Of a stretch of 64,000 nucleotides of DNA, positions 17,451 through 28,100 are shown in pieces; position 1 is the stretch's first letter, and each line of letters begins with the position of its first letter. A model generated the notes under the pieces. The model did not search any database, was not told the DNA's origin, and worked only from the letters and a program-made list of their open reading frames with translations. The translations under genes and the position numbers were made by a program. This DNA comes from Flavobacteriales bacterium (GTDB lineage Bacteria > Bacteroidota > Bacteroidia > Flavobacteriales_D > Crocinitomicaceae): assembly GCA_947500755.1 (NCBI GenBank), contig CANMTO010000001.1:120793-184792 (forward strand), in the 5' to 3' direction.

Positions 17451-20400
17451 GATAATGATATTATCCGTTGAAGTACATCCATTATTATCAGTAACGGTTA
17501 CCGCATATGTACCAGCAACAGCTACAGAAATTGGATTACCTGTTGATCCGTTATCCCAAGAATAGGTTGCGCCAAGTGTTCCAGTTGCCGTGATTTGGTA
17601 CGGGAAGTTGTATTCACAAACAACCGTGTCGTTTCCAAGATCCACTGAAGGTGCAGTGTAAATGTTTACTGAAACTTGTGCTGTATCATCACACCCATTC
17701 AGGTCAGTTCCAATTACGGTATATATTCCTGAAGCATTTGGCGTAAAGGCCTGACCGTTACTTATGTTGTTATTCCAAACATATGTTGATGCCCCACTTG
17801 CAGTTAAGGTAACTTGAACTCCAGGACAAACATTCTGGGTAGATCCAGCATTAACGGTAGGAAGTGGATTAACTGTTATCATTACTTGAGCTGTGTTTTG
17901 ACATCCATTAACATCAGTACCTGTAACCGTATACGTTTGAGTAGCTAAAGTGGTGAAAGCTACACCGTTGGTAACGTTATTATTCCATGTATAGGTTGAA
18001 GCTCCAGATCCGTTAAGTGTTACACTTGCACCTGCACACAATGTTTGTGCTTGTCCGGCTGAAACAAGGGGCAAGGTATTTACCGTAACACTAACTTGCG
18101 CTGTGTTTTGGCATCCATTCGCATCGGTACCTGTAACCGTATACGTTTGTGTTGCCTGAGGAGTGAATGCAACACCGTTTGTAACGTTGTTGTTCCATGA
18201 ATAGGTTGAAGCACCAGATCCGTTTAGCGTTGCACTTCCGCCTGTGCACAATGTTTGTGCTTGTCCGGCTGAAACAACGGGCAAGGAATTTACCGTAACA
18301 GTAACTTGTGCTGTGTTTTGGCATCCATTAGCATCGGTACCTGTTACAGTATACGTTTGTGTTGCCTGAGGAGTGAATGCAACACCGTTTGTAACGTTAT
18401 TGTTCCATGAATAGGTTGAAGCACCAGATCCGTTTAGCGTTGCACTTCCGCCTGTGCAAACTGATTGACTTTGTCCTGCAGAAACAACAGGCAGGGTATT
18501 TACAGTAACGATTACCTGTGCGGTGTTTTGACATCCGTTAACATCGGTACCTGTAACGGTATACGTTTGAGTAGCTAAAGGAGTGAATGCAACACCGTTT
18601 GTAACGTTATTGTTCCATGAATAGGTTGAAGCGCCAGAACCATTGAGTGTGGCACTAGCTCCCGCACAAAAGGTTTGTGCTTGTCCGGCTGAAACTACCG
18701 GTAATACATTTACAGTAACGGTAACTTGCGCTGTATTTTGACATCCATTAGCATCGGTACCTGTAACGGTATACGTTTGAGTAGCTGCAGGGGTAAAGGC
18801 TACACCGTTAGTTACATTGTTGTTCCAAGTATAAGTAGAAGCCCCAGAACCGTTTAGTGTTGCACTGGCTCCTGTACATAGTGATTGACTTTGGCCACCA
18901 GAAACAATAGGCAGCGCATTAACCGTAATTTGAATTGAATTGGTAGTGTCTACACAGTTTAATGTGCTATTTGTTACTTTGAGTGCATAGGTTCCAGCAG
19001 TTGTGGCCGTATAATTCACCTGATTGGCATTTTGAATGGGAAGGTTATTTTGCAACCATTCATAACTTACATTTGCTGTAGGTGTCGCGGTAATCGATGT
19101 ATTTTGTCCAGCGCAAATTGTGTTATTTTGAGTCGTGATAGGCGCACCTGATAATTCAGCACAACTGTTGATTTGATAAATACTTAGCGTAGAGCTCACC
19201 TCGTTCGCAAGAATTAATAGGGCATTTCCATTTGGAGATTGAGCAGCTGAAATATAAATAATTCCTTCAGCACCAAGGTCTGGCCCGGAAAGCGTAGTTG
19301 ATCGGTTGTTTGCGTAACCAACATAAATTGGGTTATTTGGGTTGGTCACATTAAACATCATTGCTCCACCGATTCGCTCTAATGCAACAAAGGCATACTT
19401 TTTCCCATTAATCTGAGCAATCTTAATTCCTTCAGGTTCTGGTCCCTTGTCGTCACTTCTGTTTTTTAATGCAGGGGCTCCAGTAGCATTTGATGCATTA
19501 AAAATAGCGCCAAACGAAGGGTGATTAGCGGTAATTTGCTCCATCAATGATTTCGAATCAAAAACAATTGCACCCGTTGCAGCATTTCTAATAGAGAATG
19601 ACCTACCACCCATAATGTGTAATTCATCATAATCCCCATCACCGTCGGTGTCCCCGCTATATTTAAGCGCTGATAATCTTCCGAGGAATTTGTTATTTCT
19701 AAGAATCGCTTGGTCTGGAAATGCAGTTGCGTCTAATAAATTATTATACGTACTTGAGGAAATTCTATTTGCATCGATAACTGAACCGAATTCACGAGAA
19801 TCTCCTTCGTTTGCCATTACAAGGTAACCGGTTCCACCCGTAGAGTAAAAATCAATGGCATCTGGCATGTAAGTAGCTTTAACTGGAATGTTCCCTGTGA
19901 TTAGTACAGCACCGCTTTGATCGGAGGCATCCAAGGCATTACCACTGATTGCATCATACGATCCAAATCCTAAGGCGACTAGCGAGGTAATGGAAGAAGT
20001 TGTAAGGTCAATAGTAAGCATTGCATTATTCTCCTGCAAGGTTACATAAGCCTTTGTGTTATCATCAGAAATAGCTATGTACTCCGGTTCAAAATCTTGC
20101 GCCACGCTAGCACTGGTCGCAAAAACCCGTATTCCTTGTGCAATCAATGAAGCAGACTGTCCATTATATGCTAGAAATCCAATGTTTGTAACATTCGCGT
20201 TCGTTAAATTGGCATACCCTGGAGTTAAATCAATGATTGAAACTGAACCCTCTGGGTCATTCGCATAGCTTGCGTCTGGTTCACCTTCATTAGCGGTAAG
20301 TATTTTTGAATAGTCTTTATTAAAAGTGATCATATCTGGCATCGCACCAACAGTTACCTGACTAATAAAATTGCCATTATAATCCATAAACACAACTTTA

Positions 20401-21722
20401 CCATTTATTTGAGCAGGAACAGATTCAATAGCTAATGCAACAATTGAATCATGTGCTACCACTGAATTGATATTACCATAGGCTGCTAATGACACCGAAT
20501 TAATTAGAACAGGTGAAGCTGGGTTGCTAAAGTTAACGATGTCTAATTTCCCAGCCACACTATTCGCAATATACAGGCGATCAACATCGGAATCAAAGCT
20601 TACGATCTCAGCTGAGTTTGCTCCGGCTATACCATTAGAGAAGGAGGTGAGTAGATTTAAGTTGAGCTCATTGGTAGGAGTTGGTGCTTGATAATCATTG
20701 TCTTTAATGAAGATAATTTGGTAATTATTTGTTGTTGAAATTAACGCATTCAAACCACTAGAGATTTTCACAATGATTCGTTCGGCATTTTCAGAAAGGG
20801 CATCGTCAATGATGGTTATAGGTAAATTGGTAATACCATTCGTATTGGCAGGAATAGTTAAGGTATTGGTCCAAGTGTAGTCAAGGTTAACACTTGCATC
20901 GGAATATGTGGATAGCGAAAAGGTAAGATTAATGGGACTATTGTTTGCATTTGAAACGGTAATTGGCACATTAATTACACCAATGTTTTCATTGTATTGA
21001 GCGAAATTACTCGCCGATGCTATTGAAATATTAGATCGTCCTTCAATTTTAACATTATCAAATCTCCATGTGCCTCCAGTAGCGACCAATGCTGTATTTC
21101 CTGTTTGACGAAATTGCCCAGTAGCTTGAAAGTGTGCGGCTAAAATTTGTATTCCAAAATTAGGGTTGTTATCGGCAGCCGAGATCGAAGAAAAATCTAA
21201 TGAGACCCTTCGGTACTGATCACCAACAGCACTGTTTTCAAAACATCCATTCGCATTTAAAGTACCATTACAAAATGTTGTATTTGAAGCAGTCATGGTG
21301 AAATCATTCCATGTGGTTCCATCCGTGGTGTATTTAACACGCATCGTATTCGTTGCGGTATTTGAACTCCGTTGATCCCAGGTAAATGTAATATTTGAAC
21401 TTCCTACCGTAGATGCCATATATTGAACACCAGAACTTTCATTGGTAGGTCCAGGGGATGCAGTAAAAGCCCATGCACCCGGATTAGCGCCATTTTGTGA
21501 ACCACAACCGTTATTAATAATTGGATCCATTCCAGTTGCTGCAGTAGCCACAACTAACGATCCAAGAAAACTCGAAGTTCCTGATCCTATATCTGCTATA
21601 GGTGCAACTGGCGCACCTGTTATGGTATTGTAGTTCCAACCGGCGAGTATATTCTGGCTAATAACTTGATTGGAGTACATACCAACAATTACAACCAACG
21701 TAAAAATTATCTTTTTCATCAC
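17184..21722 (-). CDS. Large T9SS cargo: choice-of-anchor I domain with tandem Ig-like repeats
   Basis: The protein has 1512 residues. A signal peptide ends near VISQ. A beta-sandwich (about 25-230) and a Calx-beta-like segment (about 235-345) follow. A choice-of-anchor I beta-propeller-like domain spans about 350-850 (ANEGEPDASYANDPEGSVSI, DGDGDYDELHIMGGRSFSI). One Ig-like domain is followed by six 70-residue repeats (NGSGASTYSWNNNVTNGVAF core), a degenerate seventh, and a T9SS tail (LYPNPFNENVQ ... THVTKLVKQ). It should be exported through the T9SS and anchored or released at the surface. The function, adhesive or enzymatic, is unknown. The last 88 residues differ at only five positions from those of the neighbouring giant gene. 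Confidence 0.9.
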   Translation of the reverse strand: MMKKIIFTLVVIVGMYSNQVISQNILAGWNYNTITGAPVAPIADIGSGTSSFLGSLVVATAATGMDPIINNGCGSQNGANPGAWAFTASPGPTNESSGVQYMASTVGSSNITFTWDQRSSNTATNTMRVKYTTDGTTWNDFTMTASNTTFCNGTLNANGCFENSAVGDQYRRVSLDFSSISAADNNPNFGIQILAAHFQATGQFRQTGNTALVATGGTWRFDNVKIEGRSNISIASASNFAQYNENIGVINVPITVSNANNSPINLTFSLSTYSDASVNLDYTWTNTLTIPANTNGITNLPITIIDDALSENAERIIVKISSGLNALISTTNNYQIIFIKDNDYQAPTPTNELNLNLLTSFSNGIAGANSAEIVSFDSDVDRLYIANSVAGKLDIVNFSNPASPVLINSVSLAAYGNINSVVAHDSIVALAIESVPAQINGKVVFMDYNGNFISQVTVGAMPDMITFNKDYSKILTANEGEPDASYANDPEGSVSIIDLTPGYANLTNANVTNIGFLAYNGQSASLIAQGIRVFATSASVAQDFEPEYIAISDDNTKAYVTLQENNAMLTIDLTTSSITSLVALGFGSYDAISGNALDASDQSGAVLITGNIPVKATYMPDAIDFYSTGGTGYLVMANEGDSREFGSVIDANRISSSTYNNLLDATAFPDQAILRNNKFLGRLSALKYSGDTDGDGDYDELHIMGGRSFSIRNAATGAIVFDSKSLMEQITANHPSFGAIFNASNATGAPALKNRSDDKGPEPEGIKIAQINGKKYAFVALERIGGAMMFNVTNPNNPIYVGYANNRSTTLSGPDLGAEGIIYISAAQSPNGNALLILANEVSSTLSIYQINSCAELSGAPITTQNNTICAGQNTSITATPTANVSYEWLQNNLPIQNANQVNYTATTAGTYALKVTNSTLNCVDTTNSIQITVNALPIVSGGQSQSLCTGASATLNGSGASTYTWNNNVTNGVAFTPAATQTYTVTGTDANGCQNTAQVTVTVNVLPVVSAGQAQTFCAGASATLNGSGASTYSWNNNVTNGVAFTPLATQTYTVTGTDVNGCQNTAQVIVTVNTLPVVSAGQSQSVCTGGSATLNGSGASTYSWNNNVTNGVAFTPQATQTYTVTGTDANGCQNTAQVTVTVNSLPVVSAGQAQTLCTGGSATLNGSGASTYSWNNNVTNGVAFTPQATQTYTVTGTDANGCQNTAQVSVTVNTLPLVSAGQAQTLCAGASVTLNGSGASTYTWNNNVTNGVAFTTLATQTYTVTGTDVNGCQNTAQVMITVNPLPTVNAGSTQNVCPGVQVTLTASGASTYVWNNNISNGQAFTPNASGIYTVIGTDLNGCDDTAQVSVNIYTAPSVDLGNDTVVCEYNFPYQITATGTLGATYSWDNGSTGNPISVAVAGTYAVTVTDNNGCTSTDNIIIESDPCAGIMEQGMSIVLYPNPFNENVQISSTESIDAQLEVYGSDGRIVYAMHMNGQLATLSLANLARGNYMVKIVHNGTTHVTKLVKQ
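17655..18914 (-). repeat. Six tandem 210-bp coding repeats
   Basis: Six in-register units of 210 bp (70 residues each) run from 18914 down to 17655. Boundaries are at 18704, 18494, 18284 and 18074. The first five are near-identical at protein level and the sixth is diverged. Each encodes an Ig-like/PKD-like domain beginning LPxVSAGQxQ and ending TAQVTVTVN. Units three and four are nearly identical, a sign of recent expansion or conversion. Confidence 0.92.
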
Positions 21723-21755
21723 TTATTTATTTTGATGCAAAGTTGCATTTACTTG

Positions 21756-21774
21756 GTTAGCTTTTTGTTAGCTT
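21756..21774. promoter_or_regulatory. Direct repeat GTTAGCTT, two copies 11 bp apart
   Basis: GTTAGCTT at 21756-21763 and 21767-21774 are spaced one helical turn apart, 34-52 nt upstream of the start of the 1512-residue cargo gene. They could be a regulator site. No perfect -7 element was found; CAACTTTG nearer the gene is a one-mismatch match. Confidence 0.25.
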
Positions 21775-21839
21775 AGTATTATTGATTTATTTTCATTAGC
21801 AGTCTTTTTGAAGAATAATATATTAAGTTTTTATTAAGC

Positions 21840-21869
21840 AAAAAAAAGGGGCCGAAGCCCCTTTTTTTT
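21840..21869. terminator. Rho-independent terminator, same hairpin as at 17137
   Basis: The GGGGC-CGAA-GCCCC hairpin is flanked by eight A and eight T. It is 20 nt downstream of the stop of the giant glycine-rich gene (minus strand), and separates it from the next cargo gene. Confidence 0.88.
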
Positions 21870-21889
21870 GTTCACATAGTAGGTTAGAG

Positions 21890-22156
21890 TTACTGTTTAA
21901 CAAGTTTAGTTACATGGGTTGTACCGTTATGTACGATTTTCACCATGTAGTTTCCACGCGCCAAGTTCTCTAAGCTAAGTGTAGCGTGTTGTCCGTTCAT
22001 ATGCATCGCATAAACGATTCGGCCATCTGAACCATACACCTCAAGTTGTGCATCGATTGATTCAGTGGAAGTGATTTGAACGTTTTCATTAAACGGATTT
22101 GGATAAAGTATAATACTCATTCCTTGTTCGATAATTCCTGCACACGGGTCTGATTC
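21890..22156 (-). repeat. T9SS sorting tail, copy B of a duplicated coding segment
   Basis: This is the partner of 17184-17450. The five residue differences are M/I, V/I, S/T, L/H and A/E across 88 positions. Both copies are followed by the same terminator hairpin, 20 nt behind the stop in each case. Confidence 0.88.
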
Positions 22157-25100
22157 AATAATGATTATATCTGTTGCAGTACATCCGTTGTTGCTTGTTG
22201 CCGTGACCGTGTAAGCCCCAGCAGTAGCAACAGAAATCGGATTTCCTGTAGCGCCGTTATCCCAAGAATAGGTAGCCCCAGGAGTACCAGTAGCTGTTAT
22301 TTGATATGGGAAGTTGTTTTCACATACCACAGTATCCTGACCTAAAGAAACAATTGGTGCTGGGTTAACCGTAACCGTTACTTGGTCGGTTGCAGAACAT
22401 CCTACCGCATTTGTTCCTGTTAAGGTATAAGTTTGAGTGACTGTTGGGGTAAACGCAACTCCATTTTGAACATTGTTATTCCATGCTAGCGTTGTTGCAC
22501 CTGCACCGGTTAAGGTTATAGAGCCTCCTTCACATACACTTTGATCTATTCCTGCATTTACATCAGGCGCAGCATTTACCGTAACGGTTACCGTTGCTGT
22601 ATCACTACAGCCATTGGCAGCAGTACCAATAACAGCATACGTTTGTGTTGTAATCGGAGTGAATGCAACACCATTTTGGATGTTATTATTCCAAGTGTAT
22701 GTAGCAGCTCCGCTACCGCTTAATGTAACACTGTTTCCAGCACATACATTTTGGTTATTCCCTCCAGAAACGGTAGGTGTTTGTCCTACGCTAACAACTA
22801 CTGGCACAACTGCTGAAGTACATCCCGTTCCTTGCCATGAGATTTTAGCAATCCCATTCCCACTGTTACCCGTCATGTTATTTCCTAAGGTGTCTTGCAT
22901 AACCGAGTTACCATCAAGGATTTGTGTTGCGGTTAGGCTAGGATTTAGGTAGCCAGATCCGCCACCGCCGCCACCGCCAGCTTGACCTCCAGCACCGCCA
23001 CCGTACCATCCGCCGCCGCCACCGCCGCCTTGGATACAATCGTTCTGTAAGGTGGATGATGATGCGCCAATACCAAAAGCAGCCACTATTGATTCTGTTT
23101 GTCCAGTTCCAGCTGCTGCCTGTGTGCCCCCGGTTCCGGCAGGTCTATATCCACAATCATTTCCACTGCAAGTTCCTGATGCGCCAACAAGACCACCGCC
23201 TGCTCCGCCATTCCCTTGATATTGACAAACACAGGTTCCTCCTGCAGCACCGCCACCACCACCGGCAACGAGGTAAATAGCTCCTTGATTCGCAGAAAGT
23301 GAAGCTAAATTCCCGGATGCACTTGCAATGTGTGTTGCTCCACCGCCGGTGTAACCTTCATCACCCGGTGAAGTATTTCCAGAACCCCCACCATTGAATG
23401 CGGTTAAGGTCGATGATTGGAAGCCTTGTTGACCCACTCCAATATACAAGGTCTGACCTGCAGTTAAAACTACATCACCCTTAGAATACCCTCCTTTACC
23501 AGCTTGACCATAACAATTTCCTCCTTCGCCACCTCGAGCTCCCCATGACTCAAAGGTGTAAACACCGGATACTGGTGCTGTGAATGTTTGAATTGCACCT
23601 GTATAGTTAAAGATTTGTGAACCTCCTTGAGGAGTAGATGACTGTACATAATAGGTAGTAGTCGTATTCAATGCAGGTGTTGTAAAGGAAGCATTGTTTC
23701 CTAAATAGCCCGTTCCGTTTGCATTTGACCACCAAGAATAACCACTTGGGCTACCTGAAGCTGTTAGCGTTGTCGTAGCATTGTTGTTCCCACAGAAATT
23801 CAAATTACCTGAGATTGTTGGTGCAGCTAATCCATTTACTGTAACAGTGACTGGTGTATTTTGAGCAGCACAAACGCCCGTGGCAGTACTAACATAGTAA
23901 GTTGTTGTTGCAGAAAGGGCAGGTGTAGTAAACGAACCACCGGTAGCAACTTGCGTTGTTCCTGATGCATTAGAGTACCAATATAATGTACCGTTTCCAG
24001 TAGCTGTTAATGTAGCAGTTTGTCCACATCCAACAGTTGCTCCAGTTGCAGTTGGTAATGAAATAGGATTCACAGTAACTGTAACAGGAACTAGGGTAGA
24101 GGCACAAGAAGGTGTCATTGGAGTAATGACTACGGATCCATTACCCGCATTGATTCCTTGCGTATTTACTTGGCTGGTTCCACTGTTGTAGGAACCACCG
24201 CCACCGCCTTCAAAATTCGCTCCGTGGTTGGCTGCGGAACCTCCTGAATAACCACCACCGGCACCACCGCCTGTATTATTTTCATGTGTTCCTGCACCAC
24301 CACCAAATCCTCCTTCACGAGCACCAGATCCTGACTGACCACCAACAGCAGCACCGGACAAGAAGCCAAAGCCTCTTTGGTAACCCCAAGAGCCTGCTGA
24401 GGCTCCATCGGTTAAGAATCCACCTGCGCCACCAGCACCGCTTCCACAGCCTGAGGCATCAGCACCTCCATTACCACCTGTTCCTCCTGGTTGGCATCCT
24501 TCGCCTTGTCCTCCGTTTGTTGTTATTAAGCCTGGATATCCAACTTCAGGACTTTGTCCACCACCGCCACCAGCAATAATTAATGACGTTGATGTAGTGT
24601 ATGTAGCGTTTCCTGTAGTAACGAATGAACCACCGCCACCACCACAAGCTCCTGCTCCTACAGGACCATTACCTTGCTGTCCGATTGCGATAAATAATTT
24701 TTGTCCTGCAGTTAAATTGAATTCACCTTGCATGCGTGCACCAAGTCCACCATTACCACCGCCTTGTGCACCATTGACTTGGATTTGATATGTACCTGCT
24801 TGAGGAACAACCCATTCTTGAATACCTTGCGTATTAATGGTTACGTTATTTGCTAAGTTAGTTGCCGCATAAGCAGAATTCACTTGAGCTTGTGTAGGGC
24901 CATTCGGTCCTGTAGACGAAGCATTGGTAAACGTATATACAGACCCCGGAGCAGCACCCGTTGTAGATGCTACATAATATGTTGTAGTGATTCCTAACGA
25001 TGGGGTAGTGTAGTTTGCTCCTGTAGACAAAGCTGTTGAACCTGTAGAATCAGTATACCATGTGTAACCAGTTCCAGAACCACCTGTGGCAGTTAACGTA

Positions 25101-28100
25101 GCTGTTTGTCCACATGCGATTGAAGCGCCCAGAGCTGTAGGTTGAGTAATGTTGCTATTAACAGTTACAAGAACTGGAATAAGGGCAGATTGACAGCTCG
25201 CGTTGATTGGTGTGATAACAACTGTTCCATTCGCTTGAGATGCCGCTCCGCCACCTACAGTGCTTGTAATATTTGAGGCCGTTGCAATAGCGAAATTGCT
25301 ACCGCCGCCGCCGCCGCCGCCGCCACAGCTTGCACAACCTGGGGTAGATGTTCCACCACCACCACCAGTGTAGCCGCCGCCGCCGCCGCCGCCGCCTGAC
25401 AATCTTTCTTGCGTTCCGCCACAACCACCAGTACCTCCTGAACCACCGCCACCAAATCCACCTGCACCAGAATTTCCACCACATGATCCGTATTGGGATG
25501 CTGCTGCGGTTACACCGTAACCACCACCGCCACCACCAGTTCCGAAATCGTTAGTAGTTGCTCCTCCAATTCCTCCTCCAGCAGCCGTACCAGCAGCACC
25601 TGGAATGCTACCTGTTCCGCCAGTTCCACCGGCAGGAGCAGCCGCATTAGTTCCTGCAGCACCTCCTAGTCCACATGAACCTTGGGTTCCAGCAGCAGCG
25701 CCACCATTTCCACCATTTCCAACCTGCGGACAACTTTCATTACCTGCGGCACCACCACCACCACCGGCTGAAACCAAGTGATTATTGGCAGCGTTAAGTA
25801 CGCCTGAAAATCCACCACCACCACTACCACTTCGATTGTATTGACTGTTACCTCCGGCACCACCAACTACAACCGTTAATACTTGGCCAGGAGTTACGGG
25901 AATCGTAGAAATCATTTTACCACCTGCTCCCGCTGTTCCTACACCACCTGGATAAACACCACCACCGGCGCCATTCGCATCAATAGTAATTGAGTTTACC
26001 CCAGCAGGAACTGTATATGTCTGGGTGTTTCCAGTATAAGTAAAACTCACTGGCTGAGAATTTGAAACAATCCCTGAAGCTACATAATAGGTTGTAGACA
26101 TACTTAGGGAAGGTGTAGTATACGTTGCACTGGTTCCTATCTGGTTGGTACCAATTGCATTTGAATACCAAACATAGTTATTTAGTCCACCGCCTGAGGC
26201 TGTTAACGCAGCAGTTTGTCCACAAGTGATAGTAGCACCAGTTGCTGTTGGTGAAGCAGGAAGGTTTACAGTTACAACAACAGGTACATTTTGTCCTGCG
26301 CATACACCCGTTGCTAAACTTGCATAATATGTTGTATTTGTTGATAGTTGAGGGGTAGTAAATGAATTTCCTGTACCAACTTGCGTTGATCCTTGTGCAT
26401 TAGAATACCAATAAATCGTCCCATTTCCAGAAGCGGTTAAGGTTGCAGTTTGACCACATGTTACGGTTACATTTGAAGTTGTTGGCAAGCCAACTGAATT
26501 CACCGTAACTATTACAGGTACGGTTGCCGATGCACACATTGGAGTCATTGAAGTTATAATAACACTTCCGTGGCCGGAATTAATGCCTTGCGTATTCACT
26601 GGATTTGTGCCGCTATTAAACGATCCGCCTCCGCCTCCTTCAAAATTTGAGCCATGATATGGAGCAGAACCACCGGAATAACCACCACCAGCACCACCGC
26701 CGGTATTATTGGAATGGGTTCCAGCTCCACCACCGAATCCACCTTCACGAGAACCGGAACTTGAACTACCGCCAACGGCTGCTCCAGAAATAAAACCAAA
26801 ACCTCGTTGAGATCCCCATGAACCACCTGATGCGCCATTGCTTAAAAAGCCTCCTGCACCACCAGCACCATCTCCGCATCCTGATGCATCCGCTCCTCCG
26901 CTACCTCCAGTACCACCAGGCTGACAATTTTCACCTTGACCAGCATTGTTCGTAGTTAATCCTGGATTCCCAACTTGAGGACTTTGTCCACCACCGCCAC
27001 CAGCTACAATAAGTGCAGTCGAAGTGGTGTGTGAACCTGCTCCTGTAGTTACAAAGGAACCTCCACCACCGCCACAAGCATTAGCATCTACAGGACCATT
27101 CCCTTGTTGACCAACAACAATAAATAATTTTTGTCCTTGGGTTAAACTAAATTCTCCCTGCATGCGGGCTCCAAGTCCACCATTTCCACCACCTTGAGCA
27201 CCATTTGCTTGTATTTGATAGGTTCCTGACATCGGAACTATCCATTCCTGAATCCCCTGCGTGTTAATAGTGACATTATTGGCTAAGCTTGATCCAGCAT
27301 AAGCAGCAGTTATTTGAGCTTGTGTAGGGCCATTCGGGCCAGTTGAACTTGCATTGGAGAAACTAAAGGTTGAGCCTGCTCCTTGACCACTTGTTGATGC
27401 TACATAATATGTAGTTGTTACTCCTAATGATGGCGTAGTGAATGTGGCGCCTGATCCTAGCACTTGCGTTCCTGCAGGATCCGAATACCAAGTATACGAA
27501 CCACCATTTCCGCCTAAAGCTGTTAAATTAGCGGTTTGACCACAATTTATTGTTGCAGGTGCTGCAGTTGGGGATGTAATGTTTGAATTCACAGTCACTG
27601 TAACGGGCACAAGCGGAGAGTAGCAAGCATTAGCTGCAACGCTATTGTGCGTTCCTGTCAAGTAACCAACACTTTCATCCATACCACCCCACTGGCTTCC
27701 GCCTTCATGATGATAATACCATCTACTATTCCAAGGAGAATATGTAATGTTTGCCATATCGCTTAGGCTTCCAAATGATTGAACAACAGTAACTGTACCC
27801 GTAGCCATATTCATTCTACTGATGGTTGAACTATTCTGAACGTAAACTACTGAATAATTTACACCGTCAAATTCTGCAACACCCCATCTAGACCAATTCT
27901 CAGTAAAAGTTGCAGTAAGTGTATATGTTCCCATTTGGGTTACTGTACCTGAAGGTAAATCAATGCGATAGAACGTATTAGCAGGACTACCACCGCTCCC
28001 GGTATAAACTACAACAAACCCAACACCATTGAAGATAGCCATGTCGTTACAAGAACCCATGGCTATAGTTTGAGAAAGAGGAATAATAGTATTCCCTAAA

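Noticed and set aside
17655..18914. Regular repeats that might be a CRISPR array
   Set aside because: The 210-bp units are one open reading frame encoding Ig-like domains, with no repeat-spacer alternation and no cas genes.
22541..25866. Several ORFs of 60-112 codons on both strands within the giant cargo gene
   Set aside because: They are frame shadows of glycine-rich and Ig-like coding sequence; GGT/GGC-rich DNA is naturally open in other frames, giving Val/Ala/Arg/His-rich junk.
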